Assembly: GCA_022575985.1 (NCBI GenBank) | Contig: JAKSXM010000107.1 | Span: forward strand, 4,402,001 to 4,466,000 | Source: Anagrus nilaparvatae | Lineage: Eukaryota; Arthropoda; Insecta; Hymenoptera; Mymaridae | DNA length: 64,000 bases | Reading direction: 5' to 3' | Shown here: piece by piece, positions 23,469-36,277 of the stretch | How the letters are laid out: every line of letters starts with the position of its first letter | Numbering within the stretch: position 1 is the first letter of the stretch | The notes under the pieces: model-generated | Database searches by the model: none | Seen by the model: only the letters and a program-made list of their open reading frames with translations | Told to the model about the DNA's origin: nothing | Program-made: the position numbers and the translations under genes

Positions 23469-23800
23469 TTGAAAAAAAAACCTTTAAAAGGAATAGTTTT
23501 TGCGTATTTAAGGGTGTTTTATCATTTTTCAGCCACTTCTGACCCCATATTCGGGTTCATCGACCCAAAAAACCTTTGTGCACCAAATCTGAACACTCAA
23601 AGAACGAATACATCAAAAATATCCTTTTTGTGGGTACCTTTTGCTTATTTAAGGGTGAGGTGCTCATTTTTTGAATAAATTACGCTGAAGTTCGTGATCA
23701 GCGATCCAAAAAAACCTTGACTTGACCAAATCTGGTGATGGACCGTAACTATACTACCCCTCCCCCCCCTCCGTAATTTGAATGGAGTATTTACACGAAA
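23469..23800 (+). repeat. Diverged 'GACCCAAAAAACC' repeats
   Basis: Two similar blocks contain GCGTATTTAAGGGTG..TCA-TTTTT and CATCGACCCAAAAAACC or CAGCGATCCAAAAAAACC. They are related to the arms of the 24.5-25.1 kb palindromic element, and end in a C-run tract near 23,757. Confidence 0.6.
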
Positions 23801-24078
23801 GGTTAACAGATAAATTTGGACAATTTTAGAGATTTGAATACACCGAAAAAAATCCGCTTCACACGTCCAAAAAGATTTCTAATTTTAACGGGATTTGGTA
23901 TCATATAAATCAACATTTTCCACACTTTACTTTTTCTTAAGTTTTTTAAACCATCTTTGTTTGCGAAAGTTAATATTTTATAAAAAATAAGACCAAAATT
24001 TTACTTACATATTTTGGCCAAATTATAAATTTGAATCAATGACGCACGACATTAAAATATGCCAATAGAAAATTTCAT

Positions 24079-24190
24079 TGATTGAATAAAAATTCTATTA
24101 ATTTAATGCCACCGCCATTGAATGAATATAATTATCTGTTAATTCAATAGCGGCGACATTAAATTAATGGAAATTCTATTGAATCAATCA
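24079..24190. repeat. Short hairpin with ATTGAATCAATCA arms
   Basis: TGATTGAATAAAAATTCTAT...ATTGAATCAATCA: arms of about 45 bp pair through AATTTAATGCCACCGCCATTG and its near complement. The loop is 18-20 bases. Size and structure suggest a small MITE or a structured transcript. No further support. Confidence 0.65.
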
Positions 24191-24521
24191 TGCTTTTCAG
24201 TATATTAGACTGAGAAAAAAAATAAAAAAATAATTATCTAGTTCACATTAGAAAAAAAATTGAAAATGGACTAATAATAAACAAAGCTATAAATGTTGTG
24301 AGACGAAATTTGTTTTTAAATATTTCGCCTACATAATATAACACTGCAAATTCAGTATAATAATTCATAAAAATTTTAAAAAAATTTATTTAAAAATTTA
24401 AGAAATGCATATCTGTATATACATATACCCTATACACAAATATACAAAAACAAACTCCTAGTGAATTCATTCTTATGTTCTAAAAAATTTTTTTTTATTT
24501 TTGACTGTAAAAATGATACTC

Positions 24522-25056
24522 CAGTCAAAATACGGGGGGGGGGGGTAGACTTACGGTTGCGAATACGAGATATGCTCTAGTATAGGTTTTTTGGGTCGCT
24601 GAAAAGTGGTGTTTTCGTTATTTTCGCACTTTTTGCGACCAGATTAGGTCCACAAAGGTTCTTTGGGTCGCTGATAACGAATTTCATAAATTTTTTAATG
24701 AAACAATTAATATTTCCTCTTTATATTAGCTAAAACTACCCCCCATAGGGCCGTTTTTGCTATTTCTATGGACCTAATCTGGACGCAAAATGTTCAAAAA
24801 CAGCAAAAACGCTCCTTTTGGGGGTAATTTTAGCTAATTTAGAGCGTGATATATTAATTATTCATAAAAAAATCTATAAAATTCGTTTTCAGCAACCCAA
24901 AAAACCCTTGTGGACCTAATCTTGTCGCAAAAAGCGTAGATAACCACTTTTCTTTACCAAATGACCCCGATTTTCGTGTTCAGCGACCCAAAAACCTATA
25001 TTAGAGCAAATCTCGTATTCGCAACCGTAAGTCCACCCAAACCCGTATTTTGACTG
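24522..25056. mobile_element. Palindromic MITE H
   Basis: Begins CAGTCAAAATACGGG and ends CCCGTATTTTGACTG. Arms share ACTTACGGTTGCGAATACGA, TAGGTTTTTTGGGTCGCTGA, CCACAAAGG and a CTAAAACTACCCCC centre. The left arm has an 11-base G-run where the right has CCACCCAAACCC. Partial relatives occur at 23,469-23,800, 38,410-38,520 and 50,600-50,790. Confidence 0.85.
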
Positions 25057-27218
25057 AAGAAAAGTCATCAATAAAAAAGTCACGTGGTCCAACATTCTCT
25101 TAATTTATTATTATCAGAAATAAATTAAATGTTAGCTTTCACGAAAAAGAATCAGCGTTAATAAAGAAAGAATAAGTAAATATACTAAAAATTTTCTGCT
25201 TTGTAGAAAACAGAATTTCTACAATGTAATATAAATTTGATAACAGAACAATAGAGCTTTAATAAATTGAAAGTCGTAAAAGAAACAAAAAAAAAGTTCT
25301 TTAAAACAGAATTTACAAACATCTTTTGAAATTTACATTTTAATATACTGAATAAAGAAAACAGGTGCATTTGAGAAATTTAAGCATTTACTTTGAAAAG
25401 AAAATTAGTATCATGATTAAATTATGTTTTCATTAAATTTATTATCAATTTTTTTTTGTAATTTGTTTAAAAAGGGAACTCTTTATTTGTAATATTTATT
25501 TGAATTTTTAATTAATTTTATAAATCCTTTTTTTGGTCTTAATTTAATCAAAACCAATATTTTGACCTTTCTTTAAAAAACAGCTAATTGAAATTGATTA
25601 AAAGCACTTGTAACAAGTTTATTACTGTTTTTATAATAAATGAAAATTTTCAGTGTCAGTCATCAATGTATGTCAATTTGTAGGGACTTGTAGATTTTGG
25701 TCCCACGTCTTTGTACCTTCTTTCTAAGAATTAAGCTTCCTTAGATTAAGGCCCATTTTTAAGTCTTTGACAAGCATAAATTTTGATACCTTAGTCCTTC
25801 TAAGTGAAAAAACTGCTTACAAGCAACTTGGATGGATTAAAAACAGTTCATCAGGAGTCGAAAACAAGAATTTATGATTTTGCTTCAAAAAATATCTTTT
25901 GATCTTATTTTTGATAAAAAATCAAGTAAATATAAAGAATAAAAAATAGAAAATGAAAATAACAACTCCATTATTTTATCTTTTCTATATTTTGTATAAA
26001 AAGTCTTTCATCTTTTTTCTCACATTTCTTAAAATCATTTCGTGTTTCTTTTCTTTGTCTGAAATAAAAGACAGTGTTATAAAGTTCTTTGTGTTTAACA
26101 TTTCAATTTTCTTTTTTCATTTCATATAGCAGCTTGTTATTTTACTTTTGCTACCTAAATCTTAAATTAAATATGATATCGAATATTTATTTGTACTCAA
26201 ATGAAATAAACCTTTTTTTAATTTAAGGTAATTATGGGCTAGTATCTCGGCTAGTATCCGAGTCTTGAGGGTAATTTCTACTCTGTGATGACTGACAGTA
26301 ATTTTAAAAAAAATCAAGAATTTATATTTTTCGATCAGAAAAAAGAAAACTGGAGCACTAAATTTATTTATCTTATTTTGGTATCTTTTTGATATAATTA
26401 TAAAAATAAAAACTCATTTAAGCATAATTTATGACAATAATTTTCAATGACAAGTTTATTTTGATGAAAAAAATATGCTTATTAAAATGTTTTTTTAATT
26501 TAATTTTATATTATTTTAATCATTGAAAATTTAGTTCAATGGTAATTGAAATAACAAATTTTCGATGGATATTATACCATAAAAGTAAAAACACCAGTTT
26601 TAGAAAAAAAAACTTACTTAACCTTTTTGTTTTACAAATTTATTGTAAGGACTTTTTAATTCTTTTTATTGATTTAAAAATAAATTCGTATTTTATTTTC
26701 AGTTTCTAAAGTTGCCGGGAAATTCAAAAATTATAAAAAGTGACGCATCTGAAATTCACCTAAGAAACTGGACTTCAGTCAAATTTCTCGAGGAATCCAA
26801 AAGTTGAGTCATATTTCAAATCAACCTTTGGGACCTCAAAACCAAATTCCGTAAAAAAGACCTAATCCAACAAGAAAATTTTTTTATCGAAATATTAATG
26901 TTTTTAAGAAAAAAAGAGAATATTTTGAGATAATTGAGAACCAAATGTAATTAAATTAGCCAAAGAATTGAGAGTAAAAGAGAACAAAAAAACGTGAAAT
27001 TTCTAATTTCCAATCAGAAAATATTTATTAACTAATCTTCAGAATATACTTTAATAATACGTTTGATTTAAAAATATTCTTATCTGAATGCGAAAAACAA
27101 AGTAAACTCGTTAATCATAAATTTAACTTACAAGTTTATGATATAAAATAAAAAGCATTAACCTTGAATCTTTCAATCGAAAGAAGTTCTCCTTACTCGT
27201 TAAATCAGTTTTTCTTTA
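25057..27218. other. 5' flank of alpha-mannosidase, AT-rich
   Basis: No further exon, TATA box or repeat could be supported. A noncoding first exon of the mannosidase gene could be hidden here. Confidence 0.4.
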
Positions 27219-27233
27219 ATGTTAATTGTGTAA
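27219..27233 (+). promoter_or_regulatory. Minimal upstream ORF before alpha-mannosidase
   Basis: A four-codon ORF (ATG TTA ATT GTG TAA) ends four bases before the chosen mannosidase ATG. If the transcript starts upstream of it, ribosomes would meet this ATG first. No transcription start site can be read from sequence, so this region could also be untranscribed. Confidence 0.25.
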
Positions 27234-27237
27234 TTTA

Positions 27238-30200
27238 ATGATTATGTCAAATAATTTACTGAATAGGAATTTCATTTGTGTTTTAGTAATAATACTGTTT
27301 ATCGACAATTTTCATTTTAATTATGCGGCACCAACGAATCCAGAAAATGAAAAGACTTGCGGTTACGCGGTAAAATTTTTTTTGATTTTTAATTTATATT
27401 TTTTTTAAGCTTTTTATTTAAATTTTTAATAGTTTTGTAGTTCAGCTAAAAGCTATCACTGTAAAAAGTAACTTTCTTATATTAACAAAAAAATTAGAAC
27501 ATTTTCGAAAAATTAGTAAATTTTCGAAAAAATTTGTAAATATTCGAAAAAAATCGTATATTTACTAAATTTAGTATTTTAACAAAAAATTCGAGTATTC
27601 TCGATTTTTTTTGTGAATTCGCTCAACAATTACAATTTTTTTTCGAAAATTTACAAAAAATAGTTGTAAATTTATGAAAAATAGTTGTGAATTTACAACT
27701 TTTTTCGTAAATTCACAAAACAAAAATGGAGAATTCTCGAATTTTTCGTTAATATACTAAATTTAGTAAATATACGATTTTTTTCGAATATTTACAAAAT
27801 TTTTTGAAAATTTATTAATTTTTCGAAAAAATTCTAGTTTTTTTGTAAATCTAAGAAAGTTACTTTTTATAGTGTACTCTTGTAATTAAAATAATTAAAA
27901 TAAAATTATAACTTTAAAATCATAATTTGTTCTCCCCAATTTCAGGCTTGTACAAAAAGTGATCCAAATAAATTAAATATTCACGTTGTCTCTCATACGC
28001 ACGATGATGTTGGATGGTTAAAAACAGTTGACCAATATTATTTCGGTGGTTAGTATAATTTCCTACAACACTTTGAGTTTTGGATAATGTTAAATCCTTA
28101 ATTTTTTTTTATTCATCATGAATTATGACTTTTAAGGTCGTAGCTGGACACAAGTGGCTGGAGTGCAGTACATTATTGATAGTGTAGTTGATGCTCTGGT
28201 TAAAAATCCTGATAGAAAGTAATTTTCTCAAAATACCGATAAATTATTTTTACAATTAATAAACGAAAAAAAAAATATTTATTTTCCAATAGATTTATTT
28301 ACGTAGAAACAGCATTTTTGCAAAAATGGTGGCAAGAACAAAACGAAGCAAGAAGGCAAGTAATGAGAGACTTGATTAATGATGGCAGACTTGAAATAAT
28401 TGGTGGAGGCTGGAGTATGAATGATGAAGCTGTCACTCATTATCATTCAATGATTGATCATTATACTTGGGGATTCAGGTGAAAAACGAATCTTAATTTT
28501 CTTCTTTAAATATTTTGTTAATTTTATTAATTTCTTTAGATTCTTAAATGACACGTTTGGGAAATGTGCTCGCCCGAAAATTGGTTGGCAAATTGATCCA
28601 TTTGGACATTCTAGAGAGCAAGCTTCAATGTTTGCTCAAATGGGATACGATGGCTTATTATTTGGTCGACTTGATTATCAAGATAAAAGTGTGAGATTAG
28701 CTAACAAAGCCGGAGAAATGATTTGGAAAGGAAGCCCTAGTTTAGGTATAAAAATAAATAATTCATCAATTTAAAATTTTTTGCTATAATTTTGGTTTAA
28801 ATACTAGGAAAATCTGCTGATTTATTCACGGCTGTAATGTTTAATACTTATTCACCACCACCGGGATTCTGCTTTGATGTTCTCTGTAGAGATGACCCAA
28901 TAATTGATGACCCAAAAAGTCCAGATTACAATGTTGATTCAAAGGTTGAAAATCTGATTAACGAATTCACTCAAAATTTACTAATTATTTTAATTTGCAG
29001 TTAACATATTTTTTGGACTATGCAAAATATCAAGCTAAATTTTATCGTACAAATAACATTATTTTAACAATGGGTGGTGATTTCACTTACCAATATGCTG
29101 AAATGTATTTCAAAAATTTAGATAAAGTTATTAAGTAAAGTTTTAAATTTTTTTGGAAGAAATTATTGATTGAAAAATAAAAATATAATTTTACCTTTTC
29201 AGACTTGTCAACGAGAGGAACGGTACTGATTTCAAAGCATTTTACTCAACGCCATCATGTTACTTAAAATCATTAAACGAAAAAAATATTGCTTGGCCAA
29301 CAAAATCCGACGACTTCTTTCCATATTCAAGCGATCCACATGCTTTTTGGACTGGATATTACACTTCAAGAAGTACATTAAAATATTTTGAAAGACAGGG
29401 AAATAATTTCTTACAAGTTGCTAAGCAATTAGCTGTAAAATCAAACCTAGAAGGTAAGGATACATTGAACTCTTTACGAGAAGCTATGGGTGTTATGCAA
29501 CATCACGATGCTATAACTGGAACAGAGCAACAGCATGTTGCTGCTGATTACGCAAGACTTTTAAATCAAGCATTTTTCGCTAATAGAGTTTTTTCATCAA
29601 ATGCTTTAAGGTATGTAAAATAATATGATCACCGAAATAAATTTTCAATTATAGAAATTTTGAAAAAATTTTATAGAAAATTACTAAGTAAAAAAGATAA
29701 CATTGAAATAGATTTCAAATTCCATTCCTGTCAATTATTGAATATTAGTGAGTGTGAATATATTAACGATAGCAAGCAATTTGTTGTAACTCTTTATAAT
29801 CCATCGAGTCAACCAATAAACACATTTGTTCGTGTTCCTGTTACAAAATCATCATACACAGTTAAAGACTATTCAGGTACTTCAAAAGTAATAAATAGCT
29901 AAAAATATTTTTTTGAAATTATTAATTGATATTTTAGGCAAGGAAATTACAACTCAAATAGTACCAATTCCAGAAGCTGTTCTAAGAATACCAGGAAGAA
30001 ACAGTCCAGCTGTTAATGAACTTATTTTTGAATCAGAAAATCTTTCTCCATTAGGTTATCAGTCGTATTTTATTTCTGAGAATTCAGATAAAAAAAATTT
30101 AATTAAAAAAACAACAATTAAAAAAGTATGTATTATTTGATAACAGTAGAATTAAAAAATTGTTCAAATATTATTTAAATAAATTAAAAGAATCACGTAA

Positions 30201-32946
30201 TTTAATAATAAATTAAAAATAATTAAATTCATGCATGCAAGTAAAATAAATATTTGCTTAAAATTTTAACACAAATTATTTTTTCAGAATTATGATATTA
30301 AGGTATCGCCAAATGGACGAATTTCAATAAAATCGTCAAATGGTCTTAATATTCCATTTGAACAATCTTTTCATTATTACGAAGGAGCTGCTGGCGATAA
30401 TCGAATTTTTAAAAATAGAGCATCGGGTGCTTACATTTTTAGACCAAGGCAACAAAATGTTAGAGATTTCCCTACTGCAAGATCACATAAAGTTTATGAA
30501 GGTATTATTATTTTGACCTCGATTTTGACATGAAAATTGAGTAAAAATACGTCGAAAATTTTATTCATAAAAATTTTGATAAATTCTGAAATTTCACAAT
30601 ATACGTGATCCTATCAGGGTTTAAAATAGGGGAGTGCGATTACCTAAATTTTCAGATATTCGACCCAAATGTTCGGTCTTTTTCAAGTCAGATCGAGTCA
30701 ATTTTCTGGTAAATTTGAAAAGTTTCACAGGTCAGCAGGTACAGTTTTGAATGAGAAATTTACCTGGAACTTATATTACCAATAATTAACGGAAAATTTT
30801 TTAATTTATTTCATAGAACCGTAAAGCCAGGGAAATTTCCGATTCAAATCACACCTTCAAATCTCTAAAACTTTTTGGGTTTACACGAAAACCTATCTAA
30901 CCCGCAGCATAAAACCTGAGATTGACCTATAGCTAAGAAAGGTTGGGTAACCGCATGCCCCTAGTTTAATGTTTCTTACCCATTGCATTTACAATATTTT
31001 TTCCCGTTTATAAGTTCACAACAAATACAGAAAATCCCGCCCCAATTCTTACTATAAATTTGTAGATTTTACACTCGATCAAGCAAAAAATAATTTTTTA
31101 ACATGGGACATATTCAAAGGGATGGCCGTAAAAACATGGGGAGGAGATAAAAATTTGAATTTTTTAGGGGAGACGGTCAAAAACTAACGTTTTTCTTTGG
31201 AAAGTGGGTTAAAAATGGACGTTTTTAGCAGGGGTCAAAAGTTGGACTTAAATTATTTTTTATTAAGGGACTTATATTAATTCAGCTAAATGGACTTAAT
31301 AATTTGGTTTAAATTAAAACTGTAATAGGTCAGCATATCCCCTGCTCGTTGGTTGTGTTTAATACAAAAACTAGTTATAAATTTTTTCTTCTAGTCCCAA
31401 TTTATATGCATCTTCAAGTGGTTTTATTGCAGTTTTTTCCATCACCAATAGTCCAAAGAGGACTAATTATAAATAATACAATATTATGAAAATACCAGAT
31501 GAATAAAATTCTAAAGAAAAATAAAAATCTTTTAAAACCTTCAATTAAAAATTTGTTCTTGAACCAAATAAAGCCAATCCATTTCTTAAGAAATAAATCT
31601 TTGGCATGTTTTTGCTACATTATAATTTTCATGATATTTTTTTGATTTTTTAATAATTCTTTTTAGGTCCTTTGGTGTCAGAAGTTCACATAGAAGTAAA
31701 TGATTGGATTAGTCAAGTAGTTAGAACTTATAAAGATGCTCATCATGTTGAATTTGAATGGCTAGTAGGACCAATTCCCATTGAGTACGTTTCATATTGT
31801 TTATAAAAAAAAATTTGTTTAATTATATTTAATATTTTTCAAATTTAAAGTGATAAAATAGGTAAAGAAGTAATAACAAAATATACCTCCAAATTAAACT
31901 CCGAAAATGAGTTTTACACTGACAGCAATGGACGTGAAATGTTAAAACGCAAATTGAATCATCGACCAACCTGGAAAGTAAAACTTGAAGAACCAGTTTC
32001 TGGAAATTATTATCCAATAACAACAAAAATATCACTTGTTGATAACAAATCAAAAAAACGTTTTAGTGCTCTGATCGACAGAGCACAAGGTGGGTCCAGT
32101 TTAAAAGATGGTGAAATTGAATTAATGGTATATTAAAATTTAAATTTTATTTTTTAAACTTTTATTCATGCAAAATGGTTACATTATTATAAATACATTT
32201 AGGTTCATAGAAGACTATTGAACGATGATGCTTTCGGTGTTAGTGAACCCTTGAATGAAACGGCATATGGTAAAGGTTTAGTTGCTAGAGGCCAGCATTA
32301 TGTAATTGGTGGTGACTTGAGTGATCCAGATGCTGTATTATTGAAGGAAAAGGAATTAGCTACATCATTATCATTGAGACCATGGTTCTTTGTTACTGAT
32401 GCTGAAAAAATGACATTTGAAGAATGGAATGAAACCTTCTCTATGAAGGTCTTTATAAATTTTTATGGTCTTATTAAATTATAAAAATAACTAATTAACA
32501 TTTTTTACGAATAGGGTGACGGTTTGGCTAATAAACTGCCAAAAAATGTTAGAATTTTAACTCTTGAACCATGGAAACACGATGGTCAAGTATTATTGAG
32601 ATTAGAACATCTATTTGAGGCCCATGAAGCAGACAAATATTCAGCTCCTGTTGAAGTTCCTCTAAAAGTAAATTAAAATATTTTCTATTTTGGATTCAAA
32701 AATTTAAAAAAAATTTATTACTTTTAGAATCTCTTCAACGGTTTCACAATTGAATCTGCTCGAGAAACAATGCTTGGTGCTAATCATTTCAAGGAAGAAA
32801 ATGTGAGGTTGAAATGGAAATCTGAAAATAACGAAGTAAATGAAAGTGATGATGATGAGAAACAAACATCATTGAGTAATGATTTGGTAGTTAGACTTAA
32901 ACCAATGGAAATCAGAACATTTATCGTCGAAATAAAATACAACTAA
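27238..32946 (+). CDS. Lysosomal alpha-mannosidase, complete, 16 coding exons (GH38)
   Basis: Class II alpha-mannosidase that removes alpha-linked mannose from N-glycans in the lysosome. Exons: 27238-27369, 27946-28048, 28137-28218, 28293-28478, 28540-28745, 28808-28944, 29001-29134, 29203-29610, 29677-29876, 29938-30125, 30288-30501, 31667-31784, 31851-32127, 32203-32448, 32515-32667, 32728-32946. All introns are GT-AG and the exons sum to 3,003 nt (1,000 aa), the usual family length. Residues 1-35 look like a signal peptide (ICVLVIILF core). HTHDDVGW lies at 61-68 and [10 protein letters not shown] at 183-192, with presumed nucleophile D187. [10 protein letters not shown] lies at 426-435. 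By family analogy the zinc ligands would be H63, D65, D187 and H428, all present. Start: the first in-frame ATG is 27238; a second at 27244 is possible. Exon 9 must use the acceptor ending at 29676, because the AG at 29654 leads into a stop. No frameshift or premature stop was seen. Orthology to MAN2B1 rather than Golgi mannosidase II rests on the [18 protein letters not shown] and [11 protein letters not shown] signatures. Confidence -1.
27457..27874. mobile_element. Palindromic MITE in intron 1 of alpha-mannosidase
   Basis: Ends are inverted copies of CACTNTAAAAAGTAACTTTC, and nearly the whole 418 bp folds on itself through runs of TTCGAAAA, GTAAATTTAC and ACTAAATTTAGT. It fills most of the 576 bp intron. 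A half-copy lies at 36,922-37,185. No coding capacity. Its class is not identifiable from the ends. Confidence 0.75.
30600..31450. repeat. Repeat-derived filler of intron 11 of alpha-mannosidase
   Basis: Intron 11 is 1,165 bp while most others in this gene are under 200. It contains a segment (about 31,100-31,450) related to the 6.4-9.3 kb element: TTAACATGG..CAT, G-rich GGTCAAA units, 'agggacttat' units, and the GGTTGTGTTTA..ACTAGTTATAA stretch. It also holds TAACCGCATGCCCCTAG, a phrase shared with 45.12 kb. This indicates old insertions. The splice sites of the flanking exons are intact. Confidence 0.6.
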
Positions 32947-33022
32947 AAATTATAAGAATTTTATGATTTTCTTTTGAAAATATTTTGTATGATAAAATAA
33001 TAAATATTATTTTTCCATTATC

Positions 33023-33028
33023 AATAAA
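33023..33028 (+). terminator. Polyadenylation signal of alpha-mannosidase
   Basis: AATAAA about 77 bases after the stop codon, with a second AATAAA-like motif about 15 bases on. This is a normal spacing for an insect 3' UTR, and a mobile element begins about 170 bases downstream. Confidence 0.6.
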
Positions 33029-33197
33029 GATTATGAGAAAATAAAGAAACTTGTTTTTATTAAATTTATTTCAACAGTTAAAAATTAATCAATTCAATTT
33101 CTATACATTGAATAAATGAAACAGTTAATGCACGATTTCTAAAATTATCAAAATCATGTTGTGAATTTTCAAGCTTTTTTAAAACACATTCATTTAT

Positions 33198-34854
33198 GGC
33201 TGATTCCATGTGAAACGTACGTTGACCTCCAGATGGGGTCTTTCGATTGGGCTGTAACTTTACACAAGTGACTACATATATAAAATGTCCTCACTCCCCA
33301 AATTTTACATCGTAAAATCGTTTCTAGCCGCCTCTGTGAATTTTTGAAAATTGGGACCGATTTTAAAGCTCTCAGCCACCAACTTTTGCTTCATTATATA
33401 AAAGCATGAAAAAATGTTAAAAATATTATTAGAAAAATGGTTTCGATCGGAAATTTCCCTGGCTATCCGAATTTCTAAACCGTTTTTTAAAATTTTCACG
33501 TGGAAACCCGGAAAATTGGAAAATGTGAGCCGTATCGGCTGTAGTTGATAACTCAAAACCCGTCACTTCAAATAACTTCAAACTGGGAGTGGAGACTGAG
33601 TATTCCATATACTTTCACCTGATATTAATATGGGTATGGGTATTTTCACATACGGAAAAGTTATAACGATAATTAGTGAAATTTTCCGATTTTGAAAATG
33701 CAAATTTAGCGAAAAAAGCTATATTTATATGCAAATTTAGGCAGAACTGATTTCATATGTAAAATTTATCATAAAATAAATTATTTTTAAATGCCTTTAA
33801 ACCTTTTCTATTGATATATGTAGTCCATTCTACGAAATTAGACTTTTTATAAGAAGCTATTCAAGTAATTCTTAGTGAAAATGACCTAATAGGAAAACGA
33901 ATGTCAGGAATTTTGAAAAATCAAATTCGGCTGGATTTAGTATGTTAAAATATGACACCTTACCAATTTTTATGGTTCTAGATTAAAAAATTTTGAAATA
34001 GCAGCTGTTTTTTGAATTAAAAATATTTTCCAATTTTCAAAGAAAATCTTAGTAAATTTTCTTTTTTAATTTTTTTACACTCTGAACAGAGCTCAAAAAC
34101 TATTTTCAACCATAGCAAATAGCTGAAACTTCTCACTGCGAGTAATTTCGGCTGTCAGTTTTTGGAAAAACATCGAGAAAGCTGAATAAAACTAAAATTC
34201 TAAAGGAAAATTTTTTTTTTAATATGGATTTTTAATTATTATATTTTATAATTATTTGTTTTTTAAGTTTTTCAAAACTAAAAAGGTTAAATACAGAAAC
34301 AGAAATTTTAAAAAAGAATTAAAATTTTCTTTTTGAAAAACAGTAATTTTAAGTGCAACAAAAAAGAAAAGAATTTCCCAGTGTTTGAAAAATCCACATT
34401 AAAAAAAAAATTTTCCTTTAGAATTTTAGTTTTATTCAGCTTTCTCGATGTTTTTCCAAAAACTGACAGCTGAAATTACTCGCAGTGAGAAGTTTCAGCT
34501 ATTTGCTATGGTTGAAAATAGTTTTTGAGCTCTGTTCAGAGTGTAAAAAAATTAAAAAAGAAAATTTACTAAGATTTTCTTTAAAAATTGGAAAATATTT
34601 TTAATTAAAAAAACAGCTGCTAATAATATTTTTAACATTTCTTCATGCTTTTATATAATGAAGCAAAAGTTGGTGGCTGAGAGCTTTAAAATCGGTCCCA
34701 ATTTTCAAAAATTCACAGAGGCGGCTAGAAACGATTTTACGATGTAAAATTTGGGGAGTGAGGACATTTTATATATATAATCACTTGTGCAAAGTTACAG
34801 CCCAATCGAAAGACCCCATCTGGAGGTCAACGTACGTTTCACATGGAATCAGCC
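33198..34854. mobile_element. Foldback element I with a second hairpin nested inside
   Basis: Outer ends GGCTGATTCCATGTGAAACG and its complement, with about 235 bp inverted arms (33,198-33,435; 34,617-34,854) including CTCCAGATGGGGTCTTTCG. TTAT flanks both tips and is a possible 4-bp target duplication. Inside, 34,001-34,620 is another hairpin with arms of about 220-235 bp (GCAGCTGTTTTTT tip, CAGCTTTCTCGATGTTTTTC inside). Starts about 170 bp after the alpha-mannosidase poly(A) signal. Confidence 0.9.
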
Positions 34855-35744
34855 TTATCTTAATTTTCATTTCTGAAAATAATTAATTATTAATTTGTTG
34901 TTTGCTTGATTCATCCAAATTACACTTTTGAATTTCTATTCTTATAGTATTTAATTTACTATTGAATTTAATTGAAAAATTTTCGTCTACTTCTTTTATT
35001 AATTTATTTCGCTGATATTAGTAGGCCCCTGAAATTGAACGCTACATTTGCAGGATATTTTTTGAAATGTGAAATTGTCTTCAGTCCAACTTAGCTTTCA
35101 AGCTCAAACGTCTACAGCTTATTAAAGAAATATCTTTAGAGGTTTGGCGAAGGTTTCAGTGTACCAGCGAAAAATTGGATGGTTTCAGAAAAGTACCTGG
35201 GGGTTTGGGTGACTCTCTTGAAAACAGACTAAATTTTTATAATATGTTTTACAGAGATTACTGATAAAATACCTAACGTTTACTCTAAACGCAACCACCC
35301 AAAGGGAAGGTAGAGATGGGGGGGGGGTACAGTCCCCAAAATTCAAAGTCACTTAGGTGACCAAAATGAAACCAGATTAAAATTTACACTTCCGAGTATA
35401 CTTCAAATATGCCCTCAGCCAATTTATCCAAAGGAAAGCTGTTGAAGGTACTTTGAAACAGCCGCTGTGCCGAAATTTGTGAATTTGACCTTTGAAGGGC
35501 TATACCTACCTTTCGGACAATTAGGTAGAACTTTGGAGATGTTATCAAAAATTCAGAATGTTCTGTAGATTATATATGATAAAAGTTTATCCTGATTTTA
35601 AGACAGCCATCCAGGTGCATTTCCAAAATTAGCAGGTTTTCCTTTGATATACTGCATCTTTAGCTAACATTCTGAATCCCAAATTTTCAAAATTTACATG
35701 ATAGTTGCCCTCTTTCGTGCACTTGAAGCCTTCAACAACAGATG
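34855..35744. other. Spacer with GC-richer repeat-like segment
   Basis: 35,030-35,700 is less AT-rich, with G- and C-runs (a G-run of 10 near 35,320) and sentence-like unique sequence without a usable frame. Probably an old repeat of unknown family. Confidence 0.35.
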
Positions 35745-35991
35745 TTAGTTCATGGTAATAAATTTTATTACCTGTAGCCAAAAACATATACAATTCCAAA
35801 TTTTATTATCAATATCTATCAATAAATTATTCACAGCATCTATTTTATCAAGAATAGTATTATGATCTGCATACAAAGTATTTCTTGAGTTTATTAAGCA
35901 TTTTTCTGTAATTTTGAAATAATTTTCAAACAAATAATCCGAAAATGTAGGTATTATCATTTTGACTAATTTTGTAATAAAAAGTTATTGT
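35745..35991 (-). CDS. Possible exon of the same unknown protein (downstream)
   Basis: An open frame reads MIIPTFSDYLFENYFKITEK, continues with a helical segment containing DKIDAVNNLLIDIDNKI, and runs to a stop. With the GTATGG donor of the preceding exon and the acceptor ATTAG just before TCAAAATG, the phase is continuous; with the GTGAGT donor it is not. So the pair may be two exons of one small gene on the minus strand, between alpha-mannosidase and the esterase exon. No recognised domain. Confidence 0.3.
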
Positions 35992-36059
35992 TAAGTCAAA
36001 AAAATATTGTTTTACCTGAAATTTATTTTAAAAATTTTAAAGAAAAAGTATTACTCACA

Positions 36060-36277
36060 TAGTTAATTTTTATTACCATACCAAAAATTGAAGCCATAAA
36101 ATTAGTAACATCATTCGATGTATTCTGCAATAATTGTAAATCTTCAAATTGATTCGTGGCAGAAATTTTTGATTCAAATAGTTTACTTTGAAGGTTTATA
36201 ATTATATCATTAATTTGAATTTTAATTGATTTAACGTGATCTAATCCGTACCTTTTTATGGCAGATGCTGCTGATAC
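36060..36277 (-). CDS. Possible exon of an unknown helical protein (upstream of the two)
   Basis: Read on the minus strand from an AG near 36,278, a frame of about 72 codons contains SAIKRYGLDHVKSIKIQI, a DLQLLQNTSNDVTNFMAS segment and a GTGAGT donor (or an earlier GTATGG). The composition is that of a charged amphipathic helix, unlike translated AT-rich noise. No family recognised. It could be a gene fragment or a diverged lineage-specific gene. Upstream exons were not found. Confidence 0.35.

Noticed and set aside
29655..29676. Earlier start for mannosidase exon 9
   Set aside because: Using the AG at 29,654 gives an in-frame TAG; the AG at 29,676 restores the reading frame.
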